Source: an uncultured Clostridia bacterium (lineage in GTDB: Bacteria > Bacillota > Clostridia > TANB77 > CAG-508). Taken from it: DNA of 64,000 nucleotides. Both the position numbers and the translations under genes were made by a program. The notes beneath the pieces were generated by a model. That model had not been told where the DNA came from. It made no database searches and saw only the letters and a program-made list of their open reading frames with translations. The stretch covers positions 40,961-104,960 of the forward strand of contig CANQYM010000007.1 of assembly GCA_947628085.1 (NCBI GenBank), given 5' to 3'. Below are positions 1-8,942 of the stretch, one piece after another (position 1 is the first letter of the stretch; every line of letters begins with the position of its first letter).

Positions 1-515
1 TATGGCAGGAAGAGAGAGTATTTAAAAACACAAATAGCTTAATGCTTTCAGACAATAGATACTATTATCCATACTGTAATGGAATTAAAACTGGATTTAC
101 AACACCAGCTAAAAACTGTTTAATTGCAAGTAGTAATAAAGACGGATTTGAAGTAATATCTGTTATTTTACATGCAGAATCAACAGAAGATGGATTAAGT
201 GCAAGATATTTAGATACAATAAATTTATTTGAATATGGATATAATCATTACAACATAAATGACATTTTGGAAGAATATGATTTAATAGAATATAATAGTG
301 ATGGGCAAAAAAATAAAAGCATGATAGGAACGGTTTTTGATAATGGTATAAGAAAAGATAAAAATAATAAATCTAATTTAGATAATTGGATAAAAATTAT
401 TTCTGGTATTTTAATTATTCTGTTAATTGTTCTATATTATGTGTTACAAAAAGTTTTAAAAGCCAAAAGATTAAAGTTATTAGCTAGCAGAAATTATAAA
501 AATACATTACTTTAA
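1..515 (+). CDS. D-alanyl-D-alanine carboxypeptidase, C-terminal part (cut by window edge)
   Basis: The reading frame is open from the first bases (in frame from base 3), so the gene begins before the window. The visible part contains the KTG box of penicillin-binding proteins in GIKTGFTTPAKNC, followed by a C-terminal hydrophobic segment (IISGILIILLIVLYYVL) and a short basic tail. This is the layout of peptidase family S11 (DacA/DacF type), which trims the terminal D-Ala of peptidoglycan stem peptides outside the membrane. The ATG at 42 is an internal methionine, not the start. The active-site SxxK and SxN boxes lie outside the window, so activity cannot be judged. Confidence 0.85.
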   Translation, partial: WQEERVFKNTNSLMLSDNRYYYPYCNGIKTGFTTPAKNCLIASSNKDGFEVISVILHAESTEDGLSARYLDTINLFEYGYNHYNINDILEEYDLIEYNSDGQKNKSMIGTVFDNGIRKDKNNKSNLDNWIKIISGILIILLIVLYYVLQKVLKAKRLKLLASRNYKNTLL

Positions 516-520
516 TTATA

Positions 521-563
521 AAAAATAGAGATTGAACAAAAATTCAAATCTCTATTTTTTATT
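521..563 (+). terminator. Rho-independent terminator, probably bidirectional
   Basis: The inverted repeat AAAAATAGAGATTGAA / TTCAAATCTCTATTTTT is followed by a T-rich run on the plus strand and is A-rich on the other side. It sits between the convergent carboxypeptidase and LTA-synthase-like genes and can serve both. Confidence 0.75.
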
Positions 564-607
564 TTATCACAATATTCTTTCTATTATAAATATTAAAATT
601 AAAAGTT

Positions 608-2479
608 TTATTTTTCTGAATCGGTTTGATTTGGAACTTCAAATAGTGTAGTTAATTTATTCTTTTTATCAAACATATTGTTAAATTGTAGATAATGATA
701 ATTTTCTATTAATTCAGAATAATCAGTTTGTTCTGAAAAGTCATGATATAAACCAGTTTTATCCATATAGCCATTTCCAGTAATAATAGGTATTTCAGCT
801 CTTAATTCATCAAGAAATTCTAGGTAAGGTGTTTTTTGTAAGTTTGCAACGTCAAGAAGTAAAGAAGCCAAATAATTAGCACTAATATCTGTTATATCTT
901 TATATTTTTCAGTATCAATATCATAATTTGCCCAAATTATAAAAGGTGTAATATATTTTTTCTCAATAGCTTCTTTTGAAGTTGGATCTGCATAACTTTT
1001 TGAAAGAAGAGAATCGTAAAATTCATCTTCAACATAAGGTTGATGATCTCCAAAAAGCAAAATTATTGTAGGTTCTTCTTGATTTGAAAAATAATTAATT
1101 AAGTATTCTAAAGAACTATCTGCAATTTTTAAAAGAGATAAATACTGATTTAACTTAGGATAGATTCCATTTTCAGCAATTACAGAGCTTTGAAAGTTTT
1201 CATCTGTGTAACTGCCATGATTCTGCATTGTTAAAGTAAAGTTAAACATTTTTTCATCATCTTTTTTATTTTCATATATGTCTATAATGTTTTTATATGT
1301 ACTTAAATCACTAGGATATTCTCTAATATAGTCTAAATCTTTAAGTGTGTTTATATGAAGAAAAGTATTAAATCCAAGTCTAGGATATGCTAAATTTCTA
1401 TTATATCCTTGTGGGTAGTAACAATGTATTGCGGTTGTGTTATAGCCTTGCTCTTTTAAAATTGATGCAAGTGAATAAGATTTTCTTAAAACATATTGTT
1501 GATAAGGAACAGTTCTTTTAGGAACAAATGCCATAGAATTTGAAGTTAAAAATTCCCATTCACTGTTAGGTGTTGTTGCTCCAAAAATAGATACATGAAG
1601 ATTTCCTTTTATAGTGTTTTCAGATAGAGAATTAAAGAATGGTAAATATTCTGTGTTTGTAGAAAAATCTCCTATTCTTTTAAGCTCTGCAAAAGATTCA
1701 TTCATTATTGCAATAATATTTGGATACTCAAAATCTTCTTCGTGCTCCACGATTGGAACTTCTATTGTTTTAGATAAATCACTTACAGAATTTATATCGT
1801 ATCCTTCAGGAGTATGTATTATAAGATTTCTAGATTGCTTAAAAAGACTAGCAATTAAGCCATTATTATGGTATTCCTCTTTAGGATCCCAATTTTCGTC
1901 TAATTTAAATATTTCTATCATATTTGTAAAGTAAAATGCATAAGTAAATATTACTATAATAACTAGTACAGAAATTCTATAAATAATTTTAAATTTATTA
2001 TTTTTAAAACTTGTAAAATTAACTTTTTTCAAAATTAAGAATGCAAGAAGGAAAAATATTATTCCTAAAATTAGCTTAAAAGATATGTGAAAAGTAAATG
2101 TTGGTAAAACAGTTAGGGCAACATTTAATGAAAAAATATCCCATGGAACTAAAGGAGTGCCTCTAAAAGCTGTTAAAAAGTGATTTACAAAGCCTACTAT
2201 AAAAGTAAGAATTGTAGTAACATATAAACTAATTTTAATTTTTCCAGTAATAACATAAATAAATCCAATGATTAAATAAATAAGTAGAAAATTCAAAATC
2301 ATTCTTCTATATTCAAAAATAAATTTTCCATTTGAAAAAAATTCGCTATATATGTAAATTAGAAGAGGTACAACAATTAAAGTAATAATTTTTTTAATAG
2401 TGTCTTTACTAATTTTTATATTAAATTTTTTAAAATATTTTGCAAGCTTTTCTTTAATAATTTGTAGTTTATTTGACAT
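608..2479 (-). CDS. LTA synthase family membrane sulfatase (phosphoglycerol transferase-like)
   Basis: A 623-residue protein with five N-terminal membrane segments followed by an extracellular alkaline-phosphatase/sulfatase domain. Seen motifs are PNIIAIMNESFAEL (metal-binding start of the domain), FGATTPNSEWEFLTSNSM (region of the LtaS catalytic threonine), and LLFGDHQPYVEDEF near residue 500. Family knowledge: LtaS-type enzymes move glycerol phosphate from phosphatidylglycerol to teichoic acid or other surface glycans; which substrate is used here cannot be told. I place the start at 2479 (MSNKLQII) because it has an AAAAGGGGAAATAAA ribosome site; the frame stays open further upstream but that stretch codes for an unlikely Cys/Phe-rich leader. 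It is transcribed opposite to its neighbours. Confidence 0.85.
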   Translation of the reverse strand: MSNKLQIIKEKLAKYFKKFNIKISKDTIKKIITLIVVPLLIYIYSEFFSNGKFIFEYRRMILNFLLIYLIIGFIYVITGKIKISLYVTTILTFIVGFVNHFLTAFRGTPLVPWDIFSLNVALTVLPTFTFHISFKLILGIIFFLLAFLILKKVNFTSFKNNKFKIIYRISVLVIIVIFTYAFYFTNMIEIFKLDENWDPKEEYHNNGLIASLFKQSRNLIIHTPEGYDINSVSDLSKTIEVPIVEHEEDFEYPNIIAIMNESFAELKRIGDFSTNTEYLPFFNSLSENTIKGNLHVSIFGATTPNSEWEFLTSNSMAFVPKRTVPYQQYVLRKSYSLASILKEQGYNTTAIHCYYPQGYNRNLAYPRLGFNTFLHINTLKDLDYIREYPSDLSTYKNIIDIYENKKDDEKMFNFTLTMQNHGSYTDENFQSSVIAENGIYPKLNQYLSLLKIADSSLEYLINYFSNQEEPTIILLFGDHQPYVEDEFYDSLLSKSYADPTSKEAIEKKYITPFIIWANYDIDTEKYKDITDISANYLASLLLDVANLQKTPYLEFLDELRAEIPIITGNGYMDKTGLYHDFSEQTDYSELIENYHYLQFNNMFDKKNKLTTLFEVPNQTDSEK

Positions 2480-2691
2480 TTTATTTCCCCTTTTAAAATT
2501 AGCTTGTAAATAAATTACATTTCTATTAAAATAATATAACATAAATTTTAATAAAAGTGAAGTAAAAAAGTTTTTAATTTTAAAAACTTTAAAACACGTG
2601 AAACATATGGTTTTAAAGACTTTTACTAATAAAAAGCAAGTGCACATAAAGAATTTATATAAATAAAAATGTAATCATTTTGAAAAAATTC

Positions 2692-2758
2692 TGTGAATAA
2701 ACTGTGTCGAAAAAAGTATTAAATAGAGTTATTCACAGAGTTATCCACATTATCCACA
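2692..2758. promoter_or_regulatory. Cluster of four DnaA-box-like sites
   Basis: TTATTCACA (2729), TTATCCACA (2741) and TTATCCACA (2750) lie on the plus strand, and the reverse complement of TTATTCACA lies at 2692-2700. Two match the DnaA consensus exactly and two differ by one base. The cluster sits in a 439-bp gene-free, AT-rich stretch (2480-2918) between divergent genes. No dnaA, dnaN or rpmH is visible, so whether it is an origin, a DnaA-titration site or a DnaA-controlled promoter is open. Confidence 0.6.
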
Positions 2759-2918
2759 ACTAATTTTTTTTATAAATCAAGTTTTCATAACACAAACTTA
2801 CTTAACATAAAATATTTTTTAATATAAAAATTAAATTATTGAATAATTTGTAAAACTGTGATATAGAAATATTATAGTATTAAAAAAAGCACAATTAGAA
2901 ATAGGAAGGAAATATTTT

Positions 2919-3539
2919 ATGAACTATTATTTAGATTTTGATAATACTTTATATGAAACATCAAAATTAACTAAAAGAATGTTAGAAAAAATTGCAAATT
3001 TTGTTTTAGAAAATTGCGAGAACGTTGGTAAAGAGATATTTGATGAAGTAACTCAAAATTTTAATTCAACAACAGGAAATATTTTTCTATATGCAGAGAG
3101 CATTGCTACTAAATATAATTTAAATAAAGATGAAATGAAATCACATATAAAAAATATAATTGATAGTGGTGAGGACATAACTTTTGAGGATGCTAAGAGA
3201 TTTCTAAAAAAATTAAAATCAAAAGGGCATAAAATAATTCTTCTAACATATGTTCCAGATGAGAAAAACAAAGATTATCAAAATGAAAAAATAACAGGAT
3301 CTGGCTTAAAAGAATATTTTGATAAAATAATAATAACATCAGAATATAAATTCACAATTGATTTAGATTATAAAAATGGAATTTTTATAGATGATGATCC
3401 TAGAGACTTATTAGGACTTTATGAGAAAAATCCAATTAAAGTTATAAGAATTAGAAAGAAAAGTAATAAAAGATCAAAAATAGATATAGAAAATAAAGAT
3501 ATTTTAGAATATGAATCTTTTGATGATATTGAAATTTAA
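2919..3539 (+). CDS. HAD-superfamily hydrolase
   Basis: A 206-residue soluble protein. It starts with the HAD motif I YLDFDNTLY (nucleophile Asp6, acid Asp8), has a helical cap, a motif II region KIILLTYV near residue 105 and an acidic motif IV FIDDDPRDL near residue 152. These are the signature of phosphatases and related phosphotransferases of the haloacid dehalogenase fold. The substrate cannot be predicted. The start has a good AGGAAGGA site eight bases upstream. It stands alone ahead of the T-box leader of glyQS and has no visible operon partner. Confidence 0.8.
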   Translation: MNYYLDFDNTLYETSKLTKRMLEKIANFVLENCENVGKEIFDEVTQNFNSTTGNIFLYAESIATKYNLNKDEMKSHIKNIIDSGEDITFEDAKRFLKKLKSKGHKIILLTYVPDEKNKDYQNEKITGSGLKEYFDKIIITSEYKFTIDLDYKNGIFIDDDPRDLLGLYEKNPIKVIRIRKKSNKRSKIDIENKDILEYESFDDIEI

Positions 3540-3565
3540 AAACATGAATAATTACACTGTATATA

Positions 3566-3594
3566 TTGACTTTGATGAATAATTATTGTAAAAT
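3566..3594 (+). promoter_or_regulatory. Promoter of the T-box/glyQS transcript
   Basis: TTGACT at 3566-3571 and TAAAAT at 3589-3594 with a 17-bp spacer, placed directly before the leader. Confidence 0.65.
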
Positions 3595-3600
3595 AAGTAA

Positions 3601-3815
3601 CATAAATTATATGAATTGCGTTGAAAAAGAGGGAATATATAATAAAAAATTTAAAGTGAATTTGTGATAGTGAGAAACAAATAATTTTTAATATATTTTG
3701 GAACTTTGGAGCAATATTAATTAAGGTGGGTATTTTAAAAATACCAATTAGGGTGGAACCGCGTAAGTAGAACTTACGTCCCTAGCTTTATGCTAAGGAT
3801 GTAAGTTTTTTGTTT
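3601..3815 (+). promoter_or_regulatory. T-box leader (predicted tRNA-Gly sensor)
   Basis: The T-box core AGGGTGGAACCGCG is at 3750-3763, preceded by a small stem GGTATTTT/AAAATACC. It is followed by a terminator hairpin, AACTTACGTCC (3771-3781) pairing with GGATGTAAGTT (3797-3807), then a T run. A GAAAAAGAGGGAA sequence near 3625 fits the conserved purine bulge of stem I. T-box leaders sense uncharged tRNA and allow read-through when the tRNA is not aminoacylated; here that would be tRNA-Gly from the downstream gene. I could not identify the specifier codon with confidence. Confidence 0.88.
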
Positions 3816-3887
3816 TGCAAAAAACTTATCCTTAGAAAATATGAAGAAAGCCATATCTTCATAAAAAATAAAGAGGAGGTTTTAATT

Positions 3888-5270
3888 ATGGTAGAATCAA
3901 TGGAAAAAATTGTAAGTTTATGCAAATCTAGAGGATATATATATCCTGGTTCAGAAATTTATGGAGGACTAGCAAATACTTGGGATTATGGTCCTTTAGG
4001 AGTGGAATTAAAAAACAATGTAAAAAAGGCTTGGCTTAAAAAATTTGTGCAAGAAAGCAAATATAATGTAGGCTTAGATGCAGCAATACTTATGAATCCA
4101 GAAACATGGGTAGCGTCTGGACATGTTGGAGGTTTTTCAGATCCGCTTATTGATTGCAAAGAGTGCAAAACAAGACATAGAGCAGATAAGCTTATTGAAG
4201 AATGGGCACATGCAAATGGAAGAGATATGATTGCTGATGGAATGTCAGATGAAGCAATGGTTAATTTTATAAATGAAAATAAAATTGTATGCCCAAGTTG
4301 TGGAAAATTAAATTTCACATCAATTAGAAAATTTAATTTAATGTTCAAAACATTTCAAGGTGTAACAGAAGATTCTAAAGCAGAAATATTTTTAAGACCA
4401 GAAACTGCACAAGGAATATTTGTAAACTTTAAAAATGTACAAAGAACAACAAGAAGAAAAATACCAATGGGAATTGCTCAAATTGGTAAAGCATTTAGAA
4501 ATGAAATAACACCTGGAAACTTTACTTTTAGAACAAGAGAATTTGAACAAATGGAGCTTGAATTTTTCTGCAAACCAGGAACAGATATGGAATGGTTTGA
4601 CTACTGGAGAAAATATTGCAAGCGATTCTTATTAAATTTAGGAATAGAAGAAAAAAATATAAGATTAAGAGATCACTCTCCAGAAGAATTAGTTTTTTAT
4701 AGCAAAGGCACAACAGATATAGAATTTGCTTTCCCATTTGGATGGGGAGAATTATGGGGAATTGCTGATAGAACAGATTATGATTTATCAAGACATATGG
4801 AACATTCAAAACAAGATTTAACATATTTAGACCCAGAAACAAATGAAAAATATGTGCCATACTGTATTGAACCTTCACTTGGTGCAGATAGAGTAACACT
4901 TGCATTTCTATGCAATAGCTATTTTGAAGAAGAGGTGGGAGAAGGAGATGTTAGAACTGTACTTAAATTACATCCGTTTTTAGCACCTTATAAAGTTGCT
5001 GTTTTACCATTATCTAAAAAATTATCAGAAAAAGCAGATGAAGTATACACAGAGCTCTCAAAACATTTTATGTGTGATTATGATGAAGCAGGAAGCATAG
5101 GAAAAAGATATAGAAGAGAAGATGAAATAGGAACACCTTATTGTGTTACAATAGATTTCGATACATTAGAAGATGGCTGTGTTACAGTAAGAGATAGAGA
5201 CACTATGGAGCAAGTAAGAATTAAAATTGAAGACGTAAAAGCTTATATAGAAGAAAAAATAGACTTTTAA
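3888..5270 (+). CDS. glyQS: Glycine--tRNA ligase, single-chain type
   Basis: A 460-residue class II synthetase of the dimeric alpha2 type used by many Firmicutes. It begins [23 protein letters not shown], carries the zinc cysteines CKEC (about residues 90-93) and CPSCG in the insertion, class II motif 2 around [25 protein letters not shown], and motif 3 in [12 protein letters not shown]. The C-terminal anticodon-binding domain starts near [15 protein letters not shown] choose the ATG at 3888 because of its AGAGGAGG site; an upstream in-frame start would overlap the leader terminator. Its transcription is controlled by the T-box leader. Confidence 0.95.
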   Translation: MVESMEKIVSLCKSRGYIYPGSEIYGGLANTWDYGPLGVELKNNVKKAWLKKFVQESKYNVGLDAAILMNPETWVASGHVGGFSDPLIDCKECKTRHRADKLIEEWAHANGRDMIADGMSDEAMVNFINENKIVCPSCGKLNFTSIRKFNLMFKTFQGVTEDSKAEIFLRPETAQGIFVNFKNVQRTTRRKIPMGIAQIGKAFRNEITPGNFTFRTREFEQMELEFFCKPGTDMEWFDYWRKYCKRFLLNLGIEEKNIRLRDHSPEELVFYSKGTTDIEFAFPFGWGELWGIADRTDYDLSRHMEHSKQDLTYLDPETNEKYVPYCIEPSLGADRVTLAFLCNSYFEEEVGEGDVRTVLKLHPFLAPYKVAVLPLSKKLSEKADEVYTELSKHFMCDYDEAGSIGKRYRREDEIGTPYCVTIDFDTLEDGCVTVRDRDTMEQVRIKIEDVKAYIEEKIDF

Positions 5271-5295
5271 ATAAAATAATTTATTGGAGAAAAAA

Positions 5296-6996
5296 ATGAA
5301 TATAATATCTTCAAAAGAACAAGTAAATCGTATGGTTGATGGAATAAATACAATTCTATCACTACCAGAAGAAGAATATAGAATATTTATAAAAAGAATG
5401 CTACCAAGCGAAGATGGCATTGAAGAATTACGATTCTTTTATCTAACAGATAGTTGTGAAATGCCAACAAATCCAAATCAAATAGGATTAGAAAAAACTT
5501 ATGATGAAAATCATAACTATATATCTAGAGCATATTTTGGAGGCAATAAATTTTCAGTACATGAAATATTAGAGTATTGCAAAAGTAAATTAAATAATTA
5601 TCCTTTAGACTCAATAGAATACTCTAGAATAAATGAAATTATTCAAACAAGAAATTTAGAAAGATTTAAACAGTTTTATTCTAGTAGAAATGATGTTAAT
5701 TCAGCTTTAATAGATAAGACTTTTCAGATATTGTTAGATGATGATATGCTTTCAAAATTTTTAAATTATGAAGAAAATAAAGAAACATTTGCAATTGAAG
5801 GAGAAGAAATATCACAACTTGATTATTTAAAAGTGTTAGGAAAAATTTTAGGAAAAAGAAATGACCAGGGCGAATTAAATTTAGAAAAAAGAATTTCAAG
5901 AGATTTTTATATACCAGAATTTGAAGAAATAAAAAATAGATATTTTCAAATTTTAGATAATATAAATATGGAAAGATTTACAAATCCAAAATATACTTTC
6001 ACTGAAGTAGAACGATTTGATGAAAAAGTTATTAGAGAAGGCAATGAGCCAGTTTGGACAATTTCTCCTGAAATCTATCAAGAAATTTTTCAAGATATGC
6101 CACAAGAGTTATCTTTAGAAGAAAAAGCAATGCATATTTATTGCAAAATGTGCCAAATATTTCGTTATGATGAAGGATATGTTTATAGAGACAAACTAAA
6201 TAAAGTAAATTATGAGTCTACTTTTTCAAAAGAACATTTGGAAAGTTTAAGGCCCGGAAGTAAAATTACATGTTTTGACTTTTCTAGAATGTATGCAAAA
6301 TTAATTAATGAACTTGATGGAGATATAACAGCTGTAATGATTTTACAAGGAATTAATGAAGGACATGCACTAGCTGGATTTTATACTGAAAATGTATCAG
6401 CAACGGTTGAAGGTATAAATATTAACTCTGATAAAGATGCCACAAATGATTTAATGAAGGCAAAAAATGGAATAAATTTAGAAGGAATAAAGATTATTTC
6501 TGATAAAAAAGGCATTTTAGAAGGAGCTATTAATAAAGTATATTCACAAATTTTAGGAGAAAAGCCAAAATCAATAAAAGAGTATATAGAATATTTAAAA
6601 AGCACTCAGCAAGAGCAAGATGTGCCGGAAGATGTAACTTTAAGATTACAATCTTTCTTAGAAGTTATGAAATCAAAACAAATATCTGGAAACGAGCTTA
6701 CTCAAACTTTATGGGGAATAAATAAAACAAAATGGTTTAGAAATGCTCAATTAGAAATGGCATATTTAGGAGAATTACGAGAAGATGAAAAAAGATACAA
6801 GCGCCATATTTTATTAAGACAGAAAGACCAAGAAATAAAAGATGGTCCAAAAGAAGTGTATTTAATAGATACAGATACTTTAGATTTTACAATATCTTCA
6901 GAAGAAGAAATTATTGCTAAATTAAATTCAGGTGAATTAATTTATGAAAGCAAAGATCATAAACTTCCTGGAATAGATAAGGGGGAAGAAAGATGA
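5296..6996 (+). CDS. Unknown protein with a possible transglutaminase-like core
   Basis: A 566-residue soluble, charged protein that I do not recognise. A central stretch near residues 325-380 reads GSKITCFDFSRMYAKLINEL and then NEGHALAGFYTENVSATVEGIN. A Cys at a helix start followed by a His at a strand start and later acidic residues resembles the Cys-His core of transglutaminase-like domains; this is an inference from pattern only. The start is the ATG at 5296 with GGAG six bases upstream; a TTG twelve bases earlier is less likely. It follows glyQS by only 25 bases and overlaps the next gene by four, so the three may be cotranscribed. Confidence 0.6.
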   Translation: MNIISSKEQVNRMVDGINTILSLPEEEYRIFIKRMLPSEDGIEELRFFYLTDSCEMPTNPNQIGLEKTYDENHNYISRAYFGGNKFSVHEILEYCKSKLNNYPLDSIEYSRINEIIQTRNLERFKQFYSSRNDVNSALIDKTFQILLDDDMLSKFLNYEENKETFAIEGEEISQLDYLKVLGKILGKRNDQGELNLEKRISRDFYIPEFEEIKNRYFQILDNINMERFTNPKYTFTEVERFDEKVIREGNEPVWTISPEIYQEIFQDMPQELSLEEKAMHIYCKMCQIFRYDEGYVYRDKLNKVNYESTFSKEHLESLRPGSKITCFDFSRMYAKLINELDGDITAVMILQGINEGHALAGFYTENVSATVEGININSDKDATNDLMKAKNGINLEGIKIISDKKGILEGAINKVYSQILGEKPKSIKEYIEYLKSTQQEQDVPEDVTLRLQSFLEVMKSKQISGNELTQTLWGINKTKWFRNAQLEMAYLGELREDEKRYKRHILLRQKDQEIKDGPKEVYLIDTDTLDFTISSEEEIIAKLNSGELIYESKDHKLPGIDKGEER

Positions 6997-7316
6997 CCAA
7001 ACTAAATGAGTTAAAATTAATTAATGAATCAAACATAGTATATTTGAAAAAAGTAAATGCTAATTACAAAAGAAATGAAATTATAAAAAATATCTTGGAA
7101 GATGAAACATGCTTTTTTAAAATGAGTAAAGATGATGCATATTTAATTTTACAAGATATAGGAATTTTGAATGAAGAAATTGAAAACACATATAAAGAAT
7201 TAATATCATTTGATGAATTTTATAGATTATTTAAATGCAAGAAAATTGATTTAAATGATAAGGAAATATTAATAAAATATCCAATTTATAATGCAGATGA
7301 TGTATTTAAAAAGTAA
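6993..7316 (+). CDS. Small hypothetical protein
   Basis: A 107-residue acidic/lysine-rich protein without membrane segments or motifs I recognise. Its ATG overlaps the stop codon of the preceding gene in the ATGA arrangement and has a GGGGGAAG ribosome site inside that gene, which points to translational coupling and a shared role. It ends exactly where the first GC-rich unit begins. Confidence 0.6.
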   Translation: MTKLNELKLINESNIVYLKKVNANYKRNEIIKNILEDETCFFKMSKDDAYLILQDIGILNEEIENTYKELISFDEFYRLFKCKKIDLNDKEILIKYPIYNADDVFKK

Positions 7317-7341
7317 AAAAAAACTCTCCCTTGCGGGAGAG
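7313..7341 (-). terminator. Terminator of GC-rich unit A
   Basis: The hairpin CTCTCCC-TTGC-GGGAGAG at 7324-7341 has an A run on its plus-strand left side, which is a T run after the hairpin on the minus strand. It ends the minus-strand gene at 7378-7806. Confidence 0.75.
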
Positions 7342-7377
7342 AAAGGAACGCAATGCATTTCCTTTTTTGATGGCGAG

Positions 7378-7806
7378 TTACCAGGAGCTACGGAGATCCC
7401 AGACCCACACGTCCATACCGTAATCAGCATCCGACAGGATGACTGCGAAGTTGCTTCCAGCATGAACGATTAGTTCCGGATTCTTCACTTGACCTAACAC
7501 CTTCTGAATGTCAGAGACCTTCTGGGTGTTGCAAGCGCCGTTGTGCGGCTGGTGAACCAGGATCTTGTCGGCGTTCGCGTTCTTCCGGATGATGCCAGAG
7601 AGCACATCGTAGGAGATGCTGTCAACGCCAAAAATCTGGTCGCACGCATTTGTGTCCGGACTGCATTTGTTTGCATCTTGATTCTCGTAAACGATGGATG
7701 CACCGATGATGCTCCAAAGTCCGATCAGCCGGTTGTCGGTGGTTTCGTCCCATGTCTTGGGAACCCATACACAGGGACAGTAACCTTCGTGTTCAAATTT
7801 CGCCAT
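7378..7806 (-). CDS. GC-rich orphan protein (unit A)
   Basis: A 142-residue soluble protein that I do not recognise, rich in Trp and Asp, with four cysteines and a tail GMDVWVWDLRSSW. Base composition is near 50 percent GC against roughly 27 percent in the neighbours, with codons ending in G or C that neighbours avoid. Translation starts at an ATG with an AAAAGGAGGAAAACAAA site. It is monocistronic, with its own consensus promoter and terminator. This suggests acquisition from another genome. The plus-strand and other minus-strand open frames over it are shadows: they lack ribosome sites. Confidence 0.75.
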   Translation of the reverse strand: MAKFEHEGYCPCVWVPKTWDETTDNRLIGLWSIIGASIVYENQDANKCSPDTNACDQIFGVDSISYDVLSGIIRKNANADKILVHQPHNGACNTQKVSDIQKVLGQVKNPELIVHAGSNFAVILSDADYGMDVWVWDLRSSW

Positions 7807-7886
7807 TTTGTTTTCCTCCTTTTCAATTATGAACTATGATGTGATGCCTACGATGCAACTGGAGTACGCAACGTTTCATCAATTTA

Positions 7887-7915
7887 ATTATATCATATTT
7901 ACATAAAACTGTCAA
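7887..7915 (-). promoter_or_regulatory. Promoter of GC-rich unit A
   Basis: On the minus strand TTGACA (7910-7915) and TATAAT (7887-7892), both perfect consensus, are separated by 17 bp. The leader is about 75 nt. Confidence 0.85.
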
Positions 7916-7997
7916 AAATTGATTTATGTACATGATTTTATTTTTTGATTTTATTCTTTAAAGTTATTTTTTAAAAAGTATTATAAATTCTTAAATA

Positions 7998-8026
7998 CAA
8001 AAAAACCTGAGATTTCTCTCAGGTTT
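7998..8026 (-). terminator. Terminator of tRNA-Leu
   Basis: AAAACCTGAGA pairs with TCTCAGGTTTT, followed by a T run on the minus strand directly after the tRNA 3' end. Confidence 0.85.
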
Positions 8027-8114
8027 TGGTGCAGATGGCCGGAATCGAACCGGCACGGATTATTCGTCCGCAGGATTTTAAGTCCTGTGCGTCTACCAGT
8101 TCCGCCACATCTGC
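8027..8114 (-). tRNA. tRNA-Leu (anticodon TAA)
   Basis: The minus strand gives an acceptor stem GCAGATG / CATCTGC with an encoded CCA, an anticodon loop CTTAAAA with TAA, a T-arm GGTTCGATTCC and the long variable arm typical of class II tRNA-Leu. Confidence 0.95.
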
Positions 8115-8267
8115 ATTCTTGAACTGACAACAGTTATTATACTATCTAAAATTTTATATGTCAAGAACTTTTAAAAAAATAAATTTATATTTTAAGTATT
8201 TTTATTAAGATTATTGTCCAATCATGACTCATTTTATTTAGATCTGCATATTCAAATTCTATTATTA

Positions 8268-8293
8268 AAAAGAAACTCTCCCTTTGGGGAGAG
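8268..8293 (-). terminator. Terminator-like hairpin before GC-rich unit B
   Basis: CTCTCCC-TTT-GGGGAGAG with T-rich sequence after it on the minus strand. It closely resembles the terminator of unit A but has no obvious minus-strand gene ending here, apart from weak read-through from the right. Confidence 0.5.
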
Positions 8294-8299
8294 GAAAAT

Positions 8300-8328
8300 T
8301 TGAAAGTTTACTTAAAAAGTGATATAAT
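8300..8328 (+). promoter_or_regulatory. Promoter of GC-rich unit B
   Basis: TTGAAA (8300-8305) and TATAAT (8323-8328) with a 17-bp spacer. Confidence 0.75.
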
Positions 8329-8417
8329 ATATTTTAGAGTACTGCGGTACTTTTATATATATCCCCAAAATCCCCCAGAGCGACCGACGTACAACAAGAG
8401 GAAGAGAGGTAGTCACA

Positions 8418-8795
8418 GTGTTTGTTTTGATGATGGTTTACTTGAGTGACAGTGCAGTCGTGGAGATGCTGGAAAAACTGATGGAGTTCGCAAGCCCGCT
8501 TACTGAAATCATTATTCCCCTGCTAACATGCATGTTGCTTATGAGCGTGTTCAAATCCGCTTATGCAACTAGTTCTTCGAAAAATGCAGGAGGCATTCAG
8601 ATCATTAGAGCGACATTCTCGACAGTAGGAAAGACAATTGGCGAAATTCTGATGAAGGTAGAGCTTTTTTTTGAAAGACCAATTCTGAAATTCTTTAAAA
8701 AGCTCAGAAAGTTCTTCAACAAGAAATTATCGTTTAAAGTCAGCGAGGGCTTAGCCACATTAGTACTTGCAATTCTATTGGCAATAATAATTTAG
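8418..8795 (+). CDS. Small GC-richer membrane protein (unit B)
   Basis: A 125-residue protein with a hydrophobic segment near residues 25-45 (SPLTEIIIPLLTCMLLMSVF) and one at the C-terminus (LATLVLAILLAIII), separated by a basic region with FKKLRKFFNKKL. I do not recognise a family. It starts at a GTG with an AAGAGAGG site. The unit has its own promoter, an 85-nt leader with GC-rich sequence, and a strong terminator. Its base composition sits between that of unit A and the host. A toxin-like or phage-derived membrane peptide is possible but unsupported. Confidence 0.6.
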   Translation: MFVLMMVYLSDSAVVEMLEKLMEFASPLTEIIIPLLTCMLLMSVFKSAYATSSSKNAGGIQIIRATFSTVGKTIGEILMKVELFFERPILKFFKKLRKFFNKKLSFKVSEGLATLVLAILLAIII

Positions 8796-8809
8796 GGGGA
8801 GAGGAAAAA

Positions 8810-8858
8810 GAACACAAGATATAGACCCGTTAGGCTACTAACGGGTCTGTGTTCATTT
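8810..8858. terminator. Bidirectional terminator of unit B
   Basis: GACCCGTTA (8824-8832) pairs with TAACGGGTC (8839-8847), and an outer stem GAACACA/TGTGTTC extends it. T-rich sequence follows on both strands, so it can also end the minus-strand gene at 8943-9605. Confidence 0.8.
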
Positions 8859-8942
8859 TATAAAACTGTGTTAATAATTGAATACAATTTTAATAAAAAC
8901 TTTTTTTAAAATAATATAATAATTTTATATAATAAACTGAAA

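Noticed and set aside
4528..4905. Minus-strand open frame inside glyQS
   Set aside because: A shadow of the conserved plus-strand synthetase; Leu/Ile-rich, with no ribosome site. The same applies to the minus-strand frames inside carB, mgtE and mutS2.
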